This document shows, piece after piece, positions 17,558 through 27,061 of a DNA stretch of 64,000 bases (the first letter of the stretch is position 1; each line of letters starts with the position of its first letter). The notes under the pieces were generated by a model that saw only the letters and a program-made list of their open reading frames with translations, was not told the DNA's origin and searched no databases. Both the position numbers and the translations under genes were made by a program. Origin of the DNA: Vibrio aquaticus (lineage in GTDB: Bacteria > Pseudomonadota > Gammaproteobacteria > Enterobacterales > Vibrionaceae); assembly GCF_003970385.1 (NCBI RefSeq), contig NZ_RXZH01000006.1, forward strand, positions 62,001 through 126,000. The letters run 5' to 3'.

Positions 17558-19939
17558 TTAGTTGTTTAAGAAGAATGGGCGGCCGTAACCTAATGAGTTA
17601 CCCGCACTGTCTAATCCCGCTAACCCTGAACCGGCACCAAGCTTAGTACCGAAGCCGATGATACCGAAATTGAGGCTGAAGTTGTTCTCGTAGATTGGGT
17701 CAGCATCTGGGTAATTGCTAAAGCTTGGGTCCCAACTTTGTAGTTGTTTACTGTAAGTAAAGCCAATGTACCAGCAGTCCGAAGTGTAATTTAGACGCGC
17801 TAGCCACTCTAAAGACTCATCGGTGGTCAAGTCGTAAAAATACTGAGCACTGGCATTCCAACTGCGGTTGAATTGGTACCCCGTGAGTAAGCCAGCTTGA
17901 GATATGCCATCTACGGTAATATCCGAAACGTCAAAATCGACGGTGTCTTGCAAATATTGCTCAGTAACATAACGGTAGTTACCTTGAATATAGCCGCCAT
18001 TGAAGCGGTATTCTAAGGTGCTGTTACCTAGCTGAACTTCACTGGTATCAATATCGTATTGAATACCACCGTGATAGAAGAGGTAATCATCGTAGTTGAA
18101 GTCAACTTCGACGGCCCATGCTGAATAGTTCGACTTATTCTGTTCATCATTGTTAAAGGCATCATTTTTGGTGTCTTTATCAATGTAGAAGATCTGACCA
18201 AACGAGATGTTTAATCTCTCTTTGTAGCCATCGTCAAAGAAACGAGTCGATGCACCATAGCTAAACTGGTTTGCTTCAGCAATTTTGTCGACACCGCTGT
18301 ACTTACGGCTGCGGAACAGACCGTAATAGTCGGTTTGCAGCAGAGTGGTGTCATAGTTGCCAATATTGCTTTGGTCTTCTTTCGGTACGTAGACGTATTG
18401 CAGCTGTGGTTCTAGTGTTTGAGTGTAGCCATTGAAAATGGTCGTATCTCGTTCAAGAACAACACCTGCATGGGTGCGAAACTCTGGAATAACACGAGAG
18501 ACATTTTCTTCCAAACCGTAGTAAGGATTGTCGACTAGCTCTCCGCTGTCATTGGTCACTCTCTGAGATGTTGTATCTACACCATCAAGATCTTGTTGAT
18601 AGTACGTGCCCAGTAAGCGGGCTTCCGTTGTCCAACTACCCCAAGTGGTACCAATTGGAATCGTCAAGCCAGGCTCAATATGGACACGAGTAGCTGACGG
18701 TTTGCCTTCTGCATCGGTATCAAATCGAGAGACATGGCTGACCATATCGAAGTCTAGATAACGCATTAACTCAGGGGCGTAATAGTTAAATTCTAGCTGT
18801 GGCAGCAAGCGATATGGCAAGTTATTGCTTTCAGTCAGAACTTGGAAATCTCGAGCTAACAGTGACGCATCCCATGATTCAGAACGATAGGTCGCTCTGC
18901 CTTCTTGAATTAACTGACCATCCTCTTTGTTACCAATATTGGAATCGACATCGTTGAAGTAACGAATATCACTGACTTTTGAGTAGTCAGCTTCAAATTT
19001 CCAATTCGAATCGTAAATACCGGAGTGTTCCCATTGGAAGCCCCAACGATCGCCATACTCTGGGTATTTTTTGTCGTCTGGTAGGTATTCAGATTTTAGG
19101 TTGGTGGTACCAAAGTCAGACAGGTGGCGGAATTCACTGTTAAGTTGAGTTCCGCGGTTTTGCATATACTTGAGCGTTGTTTCTAAGTCATAGTTAGGAG
19201 CAAGGTTCCAATAGATAGGAACCTCCATTTCGAAACCATCACTGGAACCGTACGAAACGGTTGGGTACAAGAAACCGGTTTTACGCGTATCACCAATAGG
19301 TACGGTGAGATATGGCAAGTAGAAGACAGGAACACTAACGACTTCAAAGCGCGGATTGTAGAAGGTCGCTTCTTCCTCGTTCTGGTCAATATCAATACTT
19401 GAAGCGACCATGCGCCAGGAGTTATCCCCTTCAGGACATGAGGTGATCGAACCATCTTCAATTTCATAGACGGCTTTGCCTGTTTTCGCGACATACACCG
19501 CTTCACCACGTCCCGGTTCACAAAGGAACTGATAATTGGTATTTTCAAGCGTCACGAAATCAGTATTAAGGTTGTTCGTCGCCTTTTCAGAAATGGTTTT
19601 TACTTCACCGTCACTGAAGGTCACATTGCCTTCGGCCACAACGACATTATCTTGTTGGTGAAGAGTCACATTGTCGGCAAGCATGCGCTTTTTGCCTTGG
19701 ACAACAACAACGTTACCGCGGTACGTGGCTTTATCACCATTGATGGCTTCTAAGCTGTCTGCTTCAACGTTTACAGGTAGCTGATTAGGATTTTCTGGCT
19801 CCGGTTCGTTGATCAAACATTGATCTATAGCGGGCAGTTCCTGCACACTATTGTCTGTTATAGTTTCTGCTTGAGTCTGAGGCACTACAAACGCAGCACT
19901 GATTGAAGCGGCTAACAAGGTGCGTGGAAAACGTAACAT
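17558..19939 (-). CDS. lptD: LPS-assembly outer-membrane protein LptD
   Basis: Beta-barrel that, with LptE, inserts lipopolysaccharide into the outer leaflet; essential in most enterics. The 793-residue precursor has a signal peptide (1-24), a periplasmic jellyroll of the OstA/LptA type (about 55-165) and a large C-terminal barrel. Cysteines are at 41, 140, 168 and 722. E. coli has two in the N-terminal domain and an adjacent pair near the C-terminus; here only one of that last pair remains (residues SDCWY). A sigma-E-like promoter lies about 100 bp upstream. Confidence 0.97.
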   Translation of the reverse strand: MLRFPRTLLAASISAAFVVPQTQAETITDNSVQELPAIDQCLINEPEPENPNQLPVNVEADSLEAINGDKATYRGNVVVVQGKKRMLADNVTLHQQDNVVVAEGNVTFSDGEVKTISEKATNNLNTDFVTLENTNYQFLCEPGRGEAVYVAKTGKAVYEIEDGSITSCPEGDNSWRMVASSIDIDQNEEEATFYNPRFEVVSVPVFYLPYLTVPIGDTRKTGFLYPTVSYGSSDGFEMEVPIYWNLAPNYDLETTLKYMQNRGTQLNSEFRHLSDFGTTNLKSEYLPDDKKYPEYGDRWGFQWEHSGIYDSNWKFEADYSKVSDIRYFNDVDSNIGNKEDGQLIQEGRATYRSESWDASLLARDFQVLTESNNLPYRLLPQLEFNYYAPELMRYLDFDMVSHVSRFDTDAEGKPSATRVHIEPGLTIPIGTTWGSWTTEARLLGTYYQQDLDGVDTTSQRVTNDSGELVDNPYYGLEENVSRVIPEFRTHAGVVLERDTTIFNGYTQTLEPQLQYVYVPKEDQSNIGNYDTTLLQTDYYGLFRSRKYSGVDKIAEANQFSYGASTRFFDDGYKERLNISFGQIFYIDKDTKNDAFNNDEQNKSNYSAWAVEVDFNYDDYLFYHGGIQYDIDTSEVQLGNSTLEYRFNGGYIQGNYRYVTEQYLQDTVDFDVSDITVDGISQAGLLTGYQFNRSWNASAQYFYDLTTDESLEWLARLNYTSDCWYIGFTYSKQLQSWDPSFSNYPDADPIYENNFSLNFGIIGFGTKLGAGSGLAGLDSAGNSLGYGRPFFLNN

Positions 19940-20041
19940 CGAGTTTTACTATCCTGTTGAACTTGATATATCCGGTGAATAGGCGACCGAATGTAAATAA
20001 AACGGCCCTTATAATAAAGTAATTTGAAGCTTACGGCACTA

Positions 20042-20068
20042 TCAGACCGCTTCATGAAGAAAAAATTC
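20042..20068 (-). promoter_or_regulatory. Possible sigma-E promoter for lptD
   Basis: On the minus strand GAATTT and TCTGA are separated by 16 bases, resembling the RpoE consensus (GAACTT, 16, TCTGA). It is about 105 bases upstream of the lptD start. The lptD (imp) gene is part of the sigma-E envelope-stress regulon in E. coli, which supports the reading. Confidence 0.5.
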
Positions 20069-20086
20069 AGAGATTGAGAGCACATA

Positions 20087-20941
20087 ATGCATATTTTCGG
20101 CAAAATTCTGGGCACGTTTTTTGGTTTCTTATTTGGAGGCCCTTTTGGTGCGGCCTTTGGCTTATTTATCGGTCATCAATTCGATAAAGCACGCCGTCTA
20201 CGCCAGGCTGGCTTTAATACCGGTTTTGGCAGTGGGCCTAGTCAAGCTCAGCGTCAAGAAGAGTTCTTTAAAGCGGCGTTTGCCGTCATGGGGCACGTTG
20301 CTAAAGCAAAAGGGCAGGTGACTCGAGAAGAGATTCAGCTGGCTTCTACCATGATGGATCGTATGAATCTGCATGGAGAGCAGCGTAAATCGGCGCAAAA
20401 TGCCTTTCGTGAAGGTAAAGAGAGTGATTTTCCACTTGAGACTGTGCTTGAGCGAGTGAGAATTTCGGCTGGTGGTCGTTTTGACTTGATGCAGTTCTTC
20501 TTAGAGTTGCAAATCTCAGCAGCCTTTGCAGATGGGGATATTCATCCGAGTGAGCGCAGCGTTCTACACAAAATTGCACAGGGGCTTAATTTCTCTGCCG
20601 ATCAACTTGAACAACGCCTGCGTATGCAAGAGGCGGCATTCCGTTTCCAACAAGGTGGTTTTGGTGGCCAAACGGGAGGCGGACGCTCTCATTCGTCTGG
20701 CGGTCAGTGGCAACAAGCCTCGACGGCAGACCAGCTTAGTGATGCGTATAAACTGATTGGTGTCGATAGCAACGCGGATGCGAAAACAGTCAAACGTGCT
20801 TATCGTAAGTTGATGAATGAGCATCACCCAGATAAATTAATGGCGAAAGGTTTGCCACCTGAAATGATGAATGTGGCGAAAGAAAAGTCGCAAGAGATCC
20901 AAAATGCGTATGATTTGATTAAGAAGGCGAAAGGCTTCTAA
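20087..20941 (+). CDS. djlA: DnaJ-like co-chaperone DjlA
   Basis: Membrane-anchored J-domain protein that stimulates DnaK. The N-terminus has a single glycine-rich membrane segment (residues 4-28), then a TerB-like helical domain (about 55-180), a glycine- and glutamine-rich linker (190-215), and a C-terminal J domain (about 219-284) with the HPD tripeptide in NEHHPDKL. It is divergent from lptD, as in E. coli. Confidence 0.96.
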   Translation: MHIFGKILGTFFGFLFGGPFGAAFGLFIGHQFDKARRLRQAGFNTGFGSGPSQAQRQEEFFKAAFAVMGHVAKAKGQVTREEIQLASTMMDRMNLHGEQRKSAQNAFREGKESDFPLETVLERVRISAGGRFDLMQFFLELQISAAFADGDIHPSERSVLHKIAQGLNFSADQLEQRLRMQEAAFRFQQGGFGGQTGGGRSHSSGGQWQQASTADQLSDAYKLIGVDSNADAKTVKRAYRKLMNEHHPDKLMAKGLPPEMMNVAKEKSQEIQNAYDLIKKAKGF

Positions 20942-20972
20942 ACATACAGCAGATAATGTGATGGGTACGAAG

Positions 20973-21004
20973 AAGGCGCATAGATTTCTCTATGCGCCTT
21001 TTCT
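20973..21004. terminator. Terminator shared by djlA and the tRNA gene
   Basis: AAGGCGCATAG (20973-20983) and CTATGCGCCTT (20990-21000) form an 11-bp stem flanked by AGA on the left and TTCT on the right. It can stop djlA on the plus strand and the tRNA transcript on the minus strand. Confidence 0.75.
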
Positions 21005-21008
21005 AATT

Positions 21009-21084
21009 TGGTGGCCCCTCGCAGACTTGAACTGCGGACCAATCGATTATGAGTCGACTGCTCTAACCACTGAGCTAAGGGGCC
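21009..21084 (-). tRNA. tRNA-Ile (anticodon CAU, lysidine type)
   Basis: A 76-nt cloverleaf with a 7-bp acceptor stem (GGCCCCT / AGGGGCC), encoded CCA end and anticodon loop CTCATAA. The anticodon CAT alone could mean Met or Ile. The body (GGCCCCTTAGCTCAGTGGTT) is that of E. coli ileX/ileY, the minor tRNA-Ile that reads AUA after TilS converts its C34 to lysidine, not of elongator or initiator tRNA-Met. It stands alone downstream of rpoD. Confidence 0.9.
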
Positions 21085-21183
21085 GTATAGGGCAATGATT
21101 ATAGGGGATGCAGATCAGGCTGTCTAGACGTCAGGCTGGTCAAATGCGTTTAGTTTTTATCCACTTAAATCCATTAGAGACAA

Positions 21184-21212
21184 AAAAGGTGAGCTTGTGC
21201 TCACCTTTTATT
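21184..21212 (-). terminator. Terminator after rpoD
   Basis: AAAAGGTGAGC (21184-21194) and GCTCACCTTTT (21199-21209) form an 11-bp stem with a 4-nt loop. On the minus strand it follows the rpoD stop codon by about 20 bases and ends in TTTTTTG. Confidence 0.85.
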
Positions 21213-21230
21213 CAATCTAGCAGAAATCGA

Positions 21231-23084
21231 TTATTCGTCTAGGAAGCTGCGCAGAGTTTCTGAGCGGCTAGGGTGACGAAGCTTACGTAGTGCTTTTGCT
21301 TCGATCTGACGAATACGTTCACGAGTAACGTCGAACTGCTTACCTACTTCTTCAAGAGTATGGTCAGTGTTCATATCGATACCAAAACGCATACGAAGTA
21401 CTTTCGCTTCACGTGGCGTTAGACCAGCAAGAACGTCTTTCGTTGCTACTTTTAGGCTGCCTGCCGTTGCAGAATCCAGTGGTAGCTCTAGCGTCGTATC
21501 TTCAATGAAATCACCTAGGTGCGAATCTTCGTCGTCACCGATTGGTGTTTCCATTGAGATTGGCTCTTTCGCGATCTTTAGAACTTTACGAATCTTGTCT
21601 TCTGGCATTTGCATACGCTCTGCCAGTTCTTCCGGTAACGGCTCACGACCCATCTCTTGCAGCATTTGGCGAGAGATACGGTTTAGCTTGTTGATCGTTT
21701 CGATCATGTGTACCGGAATACGAATCGTACGTGCTTGGTCGGCGATAGAGCGAGTGATCGCCTGACGAATCCACCAAGTTGCGTAAGTCGAGAACTTGTA
21801 ACCACGGCGGTATTCGAACTTATCGACAGCTTTCATCAGACCGATGTTACCTTCTTGGATTAGATCCAAGAACTGTAGACCACGGTTTGTGTATTTCTTA
21901 GCAATAGAGATAACAAGACGTAAGTTCGCTTCAACCATCTCTTTCTTCGCACGGCGGGCTTTCGCTTCACCGATAGACATACGACGGCTGATGTCTTTAA
22001 TGCTTTGTACCGTTAAAGACGTCTCTTCTTCGATGATCTTTAGCTTAACAATTGAGCGACGGATGTCATCTTCATTGCGACGAATCTTCTCAGCATACGG
22101 CTTATCCGATGCTAGGATCTCATCTAACCAAGCTTCCGTTGATTCATTACCCGTAAACAGAGTAATGAACGACTTCTTAGGCATTTTGCCGTATTCAACC
22201 GTCGCCTTCATGATTAGACGCTCTTGAGTACGTACGCGCTCCATAGAAGTGCGCAGTTCATTAACAAGGTAGTCAAACTGCTTTGGCGTTAGGCGGAACT
22301 CTTTAAAGACATCGATAACCATTTCACGAGCAAGCGTTGCTTTCGGGCTGTCATCGCCGTACTCGTTACACGCTAGCTGGAAGTTTTGGAAAGTGTTGCG
22401 TAGTGCAGTGAACTTCTCTAGAGCAAGCTCAGGATCGATACCTGTATCTTCCTCTTCTTCCTCGTCATCATCTGATTCTTCTGCTTCTTCTTCTGCGTCT
22501 TCTGCTTTTAGATCTGACTCAGCAAGTTCAGAACCGATGTGAGTCGCAGTTGGCGCGGCAGTTTCGTCAGCGTCTGGGTCAACAAACCCGGTGATTAGGT
22601 CGGTAAGACGTAGCTCTTCAGCTTGAACTTTATCAAACTGCTCTAGAATGTAAGGGATTGTCCCTGGATATTCCGCAACAGAGTTTTGAACCTGGTTAAT
22701 ACCATCTTCAATACGCTTAGCGATATCGATCTCGCCTTCACGAGTCAATAGTTCAACAGTACCCATTTCACGCATGTACATGCGAACAGGGTCTGTGGTT
22801 CGGCCGATTTCATTTTCTACACTTGAAAGTGCAGCCGCCGCGGCTTCTGCTGCGTCTTCATCGGTGATTGTATCGTCATCATTCAGAGCAAGATCATCAG
22901 CATCTGGAGCAGTTTCTACTACTCGGATGCCCATGTCGTTGATCATTTGAATAATATCTTCGACCTGCTCTGAATCGACAATTTCTGCCGGTAGGTGGTC
23001 GTTTACTTCTGCGTACGTCAGATAGCCTTGTTCCTTGCCTTTAATGACAAGTTGTTTTAGCTGTGACTGCGGATTTTGATCCAT
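21231..23084 (-). CDS. rpoD: RNA polymerase primary sigma factor RpoD (sigma-70)
   Basis: Directs RNA polymerase to housekeeping promoters. The 617-residue protein has region 1.1 (1-80), region 1.2 ([16 protein letters not shown]), an acidic non-conserved insert (about 190-215, [16 protein letters not shown]), region 2 ([19 protein letters not shown] and [15 protein letters not shown]), region 3, and region 4 with the helix-turn-helix ([21 protein letters not shown]). It is the last gene of the rpsU-yqeY-dnaG-rpoD operon. Confidence 0.98.
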   Translation of the reverse strand: MDQNPQSQLKQLVIKGKEQGYLTYAEVNDHLPAEIVDSEQVEDIIQMINDMGIRVVETAPDADDLALNDDDTITDEDAAEAAAAALSSVENEIGRTTDPVRMYMREMGTVELLTREGEIDIAKRIEDGINQVQNSVAEYPGTIPYILEQFDKVQAEELRLTDLITGFVDPDADETAAPTATHIGSELAESDLKAEDAEEEAEESDDDEEEEEDTGIDPELALEKFTALRNTFQNFQLACNEYGDDSPKATLAREMVIDVFKEFRLTPKQFDYLVNELRTSMERVRTQERLIMKATVEYGKMPKKSFITLFTGNESTEAWLDEILASDKPYAEKIRRNEDDIRRSIVKLKIIEEETSLTVQSIKDISRRMSIGEAKARRAKKEMVEANLRLVISIAKKYTNRGLQFLDLIQEGNIGLMKAVDKFEYRRGYKFSTYATWWIRQAITRSIADQARTIRIPVHMIETINKLNRISRQMLQEMGREPLPEELAERMQMPEDKIRKVLKIAKEPISMETPIGDDEDSHLGDFIEDTTLELPLDSATAGSLKVATKDVLAGLTPREAKVLRMRFGIDMNTDHTLEEVGKQFDVTRERIRQIEAKALRKLRHPSRSETLRSFLDE

Positions 23085-23173
23085 AGACGGTATCCAACTT
23101 AGTATCTGGTGAAGGAATTAGTATGCGAGTTGCAAACCATACATGCTAACAAATTTTATCATAACTGGCTATG

Positions 23174-24928
23174 TTATGGACGCTGAAGAATTAGCTCTTG
23201 CAACTCCAACCTTTCTTCGACTGATAAGCCGACGCTTCTAGATTTCGCCAGTAGATTTTCAATTTGCTTTTCAACACATTGAGCAAGAATATTATCCAAT
23301 GCGTCATAAAATATATCTTGTTCATTATCTTCATCGAGGGGGATTTCCCACCCTGCAAGACGTGACAATAGTGCCTCTTGGCTGTTATTTCGCCACTGTT
23401 CAAGTAACTGGCCCGTAGTTATATTGGGGTGTGAATTGCAATATTCAAGCACCTCTATAAATAAACTAAGTCCCGGGACTGTTAACTCTCTCACACTTGA
23501 GAGATCCGGTACCATTTCAGCATAGCTCGGATTTTGGATAAGCAAAGCGATCAAGTCGCGCATTGGCGTTCGTTTGATCTCTTTATGCGGCTGAGGTCGA
23601 GTTTCATTTAGCTTCTTGCGTGGCTGGCGTTTTTGGTTGTCAAAGCCAGTGCGTTCATCAAGCAGTTTTTCCAGTAACTCTTGGAAATACGGATCAGGAA
23701 TTTTATCGATCAATGCGCTAGCGTGAGCACGAAGGGCTGATTTACCTTCATTGCTCCCCAAGTTGAGTTGATGAAGCTCAATCAGGTTATCGAATAAATA
23801 GCTAGAAAGCGGGGTTGCTTGCTCAATTTGTTGCTCTAGAGCTTCTTTGCCGTGCTTGCGCACATAGCTGTCTGGGTCTTCACCATCCGGTAAGAACAAG
23901 AACTTAAGCGTGTTGCCTGTTTTTAGGTATTGCAGCGCATTTTCTAGTGCGCGCCACGCAGCCTCTTTACCGGCGCGGTCACCATCGTAGCAACATACCA
24001 CCGTATTGGTTTGACGAAATAGAAGCTGAATGTGATCGCCTGTGGTGGAAGTGCCCAGTGATGCGACGGAGTAATCAACATCGTACTGTGCTAGCGCAAC
24101 CACATCCATATAGCCTTCTACCACCAATACTTTCGGTGGTTCGCGATAGGCTTGCATGACTTCATAAAGGCCGTAAAGCTCTTTGCCTTTGTGGAAGATC
24201 GGTGTTTCAGGAGAGTTTAAGTATTTTGGTGTACCATCGCCAATCACACGACCACCAAAGCCGATAACTCGACCACGACGGTCACGAATAGGGAACATCA
24301 CCCGACCACGGAAGCGGTCGTAGCGGTTGCCTTTGTCGTTTTCGATCAGCATACCGCCAGAGACTAGCGCCTCTTGAGTTTGTGGTGTTTGACCAAAGTT
24401 CTTACGGACTAAATCCCACTCATCAGCAACATAGCCAATACCAAACTTCTGAACGATTTGACCAGAGAGTCCACGTTCTTTGAGGTATTCGATGGCAACT
24501 TTGCTTTTAGGTTGCTTGAGTTGATCACGGTAGAACTGAGCAATACTGCCCATTATGTCATACAGGTTGCGTTTCTGTTCAGTGCTTGCTTTAGGTTGGT
24601 TAGATTGAAAGCCGCCACCTTGTCGCTGTTCTCTTGGAACATCAAGACCTAAAAATGAAGCAAGCTCTTCAATGGCTTCAACGAACTCAAGTCGTTCGTA
24701 TTCCATCATAAAGTCGATGGCATTGCCGTGCGCACCACAACCAAAACAGTGATAGAACTGTTTTTCTTGTGAAACACTGAAAGAAGGGGTTTTCTCGTTA
24801 TGGAATGGGCAGCAAGCGCCGTAGTTTTTGCCTTTTTTCTTAAGTTTTACTCGAGCGTCAACAATGTCGACAATATCTAGCCGAGCGAGGAGATCATCAA
24901 TGAAACTGCGAGGGATGTGTCCTGCCAT
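23174..24928 (-). CDS. dnaG: DNA primase
   Basis: Makes RNA primers at the replication fork with DnaB. I chose ATG 24928 (584 residues, MAGHIPRSFIDDLL), matching the E. coli start; the frame has another ATG four codons earlier. Domains in order: zinc finger (CCPFHNEKTPSF...CFGCGAHG, about 39-65), TOPRIM catalytic core (VVEGYMDVVAL near 264-274 and CYDGDRAGK near 305-313), and the C-terminal DnaB-binding domain. It sits between yqeY and rpoD. Confidence 0.97.
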   Translation of the reverse strand: MAGHIPRSFIDDLLARLDIVDIVDARVKLKKKGKNYGACCPFHNEKTPSFSVSQEKQFYHCFGCGAHGNAIDFMMEYERLEFVEAIEELASFLGLDVPREQRQGGGFQSNQPKASTEQKRNLYDIMGSIAQFYRDQLKQPKSKVAIEYLKERGLSGQIVQKFGIGYVADEWDLVRKNFGQTPQTQEALVSGGMLIENDKGNRYDRFRGRVMFPIRDRRGRVIGFGGRVIGDGTPKYLNSPETPIFHKGKELYGLYEVMQAYREPPKVLVVEGYMDVVALAQYDVDYSVASLGTSTTGDHIQLLFRQTNTVVCCYDGDRAGKEAAWRALENALQYLKTGNTLKFLFLPDGEDPDSYVRKHGKEALEQQIEQATPLSSYLFDNLIELHQLNLGSNEGKSALRAHASALIDKIPDPYFQELLEKLLDERTGFDNQKRQPRKKLNETRPQPHKEIKRTPMRDLIALLIQNPSYAEMVPDLSSVRELTVPGLSLFIEVLEYCNSHPNITTGQLLEQWRNNSQEALLSRLAGWEIPLDEDNEQDIFYDALDNILAQCVEKQIENLLAKSRSVGLSVEERLELQELILQRP

Positions 24929-24965
24929 AAAACCTAACAAAAAAGAAAACTAGAGAGTAGATACA

Positions 24966-25002
24966 AACAAGCCGCGCATTCCAGAGGATAGCACGGCTTG
25001 TT
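24966..25002 (-). terminator. Hairpin between yqeY and dnaG
   Basis: AACAAGCCG (24966-24974) and CGGCTTGTT (24994-25002) pair across a 19-nt interior that can extend the stem by two more pairs. The tail on the minus strand is TTGTATCT, only moderately T-rich. E. coli has a partial terminator at the equivalent place before dnaG, which keeps primase low relative to S21. Confidence 0.5.
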
Positions 25003-25020
25003 GCAATTTGGTCTGGGTAA

Positions 25021-25464
25021 TTAAGCCAGTTTAGCGCGAACTAAACCACTTACTTTACCCATATCTGCGCGCCCTTGGATTTGAGGCTTAAGAACGCCCA
25101 TCACTTTACCCATGTCTTGCATGCCCGCCGCACCAGATTCCGTAATTGCGCTTTCAACAAGTGCAGTCACTTCTTCTTCAGTGAGTGGTTGAGGCATAAA
25201 ATCCTCAAGTACAGTAATTTCAAGTTTCTCAGCGTCTGCAAGATCTTGACGACCTGCAGCTTCAAATTGAGCGACAGAATCGCGACGTTGTTTAACCATT
25301 TTAGTTAGCACAGCAAGAATGTCGTCATCGCCCAGAGTAATCTGTTCGTCGACTTCACGTTGCTTAATGGCTGACAAAGCTAAACGGATAGTGCCAAGGC
25401 GCGGTTTGTCCTTGGCTTTCATCGCTAATTTTTGCTCTTCTTTGAGCGTATCAATAAGAGCCAT
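25021..25464 (-). CDS. yqeY: GatB/YqeY domain protein
   Basis: A 147-residue soluble protein of the YqeY family, related to the tail domain of the GatB amidotransferase subunit. Its role is not well defined; it may bind tRNA. Motifs are MKAKDKPRLGTIRLALSAI (15-33), KQRRDSVAQFEAAGRQDL and the end DMGKVMGVLKPQIQGRADMGKVS. It is inserted between rpsU and dnaG, as in other vibrios and many proteobacteria. Confidence 0.94.
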   Translation of the reverse strand: MALIDTLKEEQKLAMKAKDKPRLGTIRLALSAIKQREVDEQITLGDDDILAVLTKMVKQRRDSVAQFEAAGRQDLADAEKLEITVLEDFMPQPLTEEEVTALVESAITESGAAGMQDMGKVMGVLKPQIQGRADMGKVSGLVRAKLA

Positions 25465-25490
25465 AACTATAATCCTTTAGGACTTAGTTA

Positions 25491-25706
25491 TTAGTACAGG
25501 CGAACGCGACGTGCGTTTTCGCGAGCTAGCTTCTTAGCGTGACGCTTTTGAGCTGCTGCTTTAGCGCGTTTGCGAACTGTAGTTGGTTTTTCGTAGTGCT
25601 CACGACGACGCACTTCAGAAAGGATACCTGCTTTTTCGCAAGAGCGTTTGAAACGACGTAGAGCAACGTCGAACGGTTCGTTTTCACGTACTTTAACTAC
25701 TGGCAT
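25491..25706 (-). CDS. rpsU: 30S ribosomal protein S21
   Basis: Small, very basic ribosomal protein needed for initiation on natural messages. The 71-residue sequence starts [21 protein letters not shown] and is rich in Arg and Lys. It is the first gene of the macromolecular-synthesis operon and is preceded by a good promoter at 25806-25835 on the minus strand. Confidence 0.98.
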
Positions 25707-25805
25707 ATGCCTTTCACCTCAGGGGTTAATTCGTTAATGCTGGAACGTTAGTGAGCCAAACACTGATGTTCGGTCTCAAACCAGCTTGATCAAAAATGGT
25801 GCGGA

Positions 25806-25835
25806 ATTTTAATCCGATCACACTACCTTTGTAAA
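25806..25835 (-). promoter_or_regulatory. Sigma-70 promoter for the rpsU operon
   Basis: Read on the minus strand, TTTACA (25830-25835) and TAAAAT (25806-25811) are separated by 18 bases. It lies 100 bases upstream of the rpsU start in the divergent gap with tsaD. Confidence 0.6.
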
Positions 25836-25937
25836 GTATTTTGTTGGGTAGAGTTTGCACAAAATTTGTTTGATCAGCCAAGCCGAGGTAAGATTGCGCC
25901 AATTTTGAATTCGAGACAGACATCTCCAAGGTAAACC

Positions 25938-26954
25938 ATGCGCATTATTGGTATCGAAACCTCTTGTGATGAAACAGGAATTGCTATTTACGATGACGAG
26001 AAAGGGTTACTTTCTCATCAGCTGTACAGCCAGGTAAAACTGCATGCCGATTACGGCGGAGTAGTCCCTGAGCTTGCATCCCGAGATCACGTAAAGAAAA
26101 CCATCCCTCTTATTAAGGCTGCATTAAAAGAAGCAAACCTAACGCCAAAAGATATCGATGGTGTGGCTTATACGGCTGGTCCTGGCTTGGTAGGTGCGTT
26201 GCTTGTTGGTGCAACCATTGGTCGTAGCATGGCTTACGCATGGGGAGTGCCTGCGGTGCCAGTCCATCATATGGAAGGCCACCTACTTGCTCCGATGCTA
26301 GAAGATAACCCACCACCGTTTCCATTTGTGGCCGTATTGGTTTCAGGTGGTCACACCATGATGGTTGAAGTGAAAGGTATCGGTGAGTATAAAATTCTTG
26401 GTGAGTCTATTGATGACGCTGCTGGTGAAGCGTTCGATAAGACGGCTAAATTGATGGGGCTAGACTACCCAGGCGGCCCACTTCTGTCTAAATTAGCAGA
26501 AAAGGGAACTCCTGGTCGATTTAAGTTCCCTCGTCCAATGACGGATCGTCCAGGGCTTGATATGAGCTTCTCAGGCCTTAAAACGTTTACGGCAAATACG
26601 ATTGCGGCCAATGGCGATGATGAGCAGACTCGCGCAGATATCGCTCTGGCATTTGAAGAGGCAGTCTGTGCAACACTGAGTATTAAATGTAAGCGTGCAC
26701 TAGAACAAACCGGTTTCAAACGTATTGTTATTGCTGGTGGCGTGAGTGCAAACCGCCGTTTACGTGCGGATTTAGAACAACTTGCGAAGAAAATTGGTGG
26801 TGAGGTGTACTACCCGCGCACTGAGTTCTGCACTGATAACGGTGCAATGATTGCTTACGCAGGTATGCAGCGTCTAAAAAATGGTGAAGTTGCTGACCTT
26901 GCTGTTCAAGCAACGCCTCGTTGGCCAATTGACCAATTAGAACCAATTGAATAA
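25938..26954 (+). CDS. tsaD: tRNA threonylcarbamoyladenosine (t6A37) transferase TsaD
   Basis: Transfers the threonylcarbamoyl group to A37 of tRNAs that read ANN codons, with TsaB and TsaE. The 338-residue ASKHA-fold protein has the start [19 protein letters not shown], the metal-binding HMEGH (near 111-115), and [10 protein letters not shown] (near 268-277). It was long called gcp and misannotated as a glycoprotease. It is divergent from rpsU, as in E. coli. Confidence 0.97.
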   Translation: MRIIGIETSCDETGIAIYDDEKGLLSHQLYSQVKLHADYGGVVPELASRDHVKKTIPLIKAALKEANLTPKDIDGVAYTAGPGLVGALLVGATIGRSMAYAWGVPAVPVHHMEGHLLAPMLEDNPPPFPFVAVLVSGGHTMMVEVKGIGEYKILGESIDDAAGEAFDKTAKLMGLDYPGGPLLSKLAEKGTPGRFKFPRPMTDRPGLDMSFSGLKTFTANTIAANGDDEQTRADIALAFEEAVCATLSIKCKRALEQTGFKRIVIAGGVSANRRLRADLEQLAKKIGGEVYYPRTEFCTDNGAMIAYAGMQRLKNGEVADLAVQATPRWPIDQLEPIE

Positions 26955-26970
26955 AACCAAAAGAATACAC

Positions 26971-26998
26971 AAGGTCGCTAATAGAGCGGCCTTTCTTT
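26971..26998 (+). terminator. Terminator after tsaD
   Basis: AAGGTCGCT (26971-26979) pairs with AGCGGCCTT (26984-26992), with one G-U pair, followed by TCTTTTA. Confidence 0.65.
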
Positions 26999-27061
26999 TA
27001 TGTTGAAATGAAAGCGTGGTATTACGCTTCTATGCAATAAAAATAATCAATGGAAAGAACC

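Noticed and set aside
27050..27061. Start of the alpha/beta hydrolase at ATG 27050
   Set aside because: No Shine-Dalgarno precedes it, while GGAAAG before ATG 27062 lies within those very bases.
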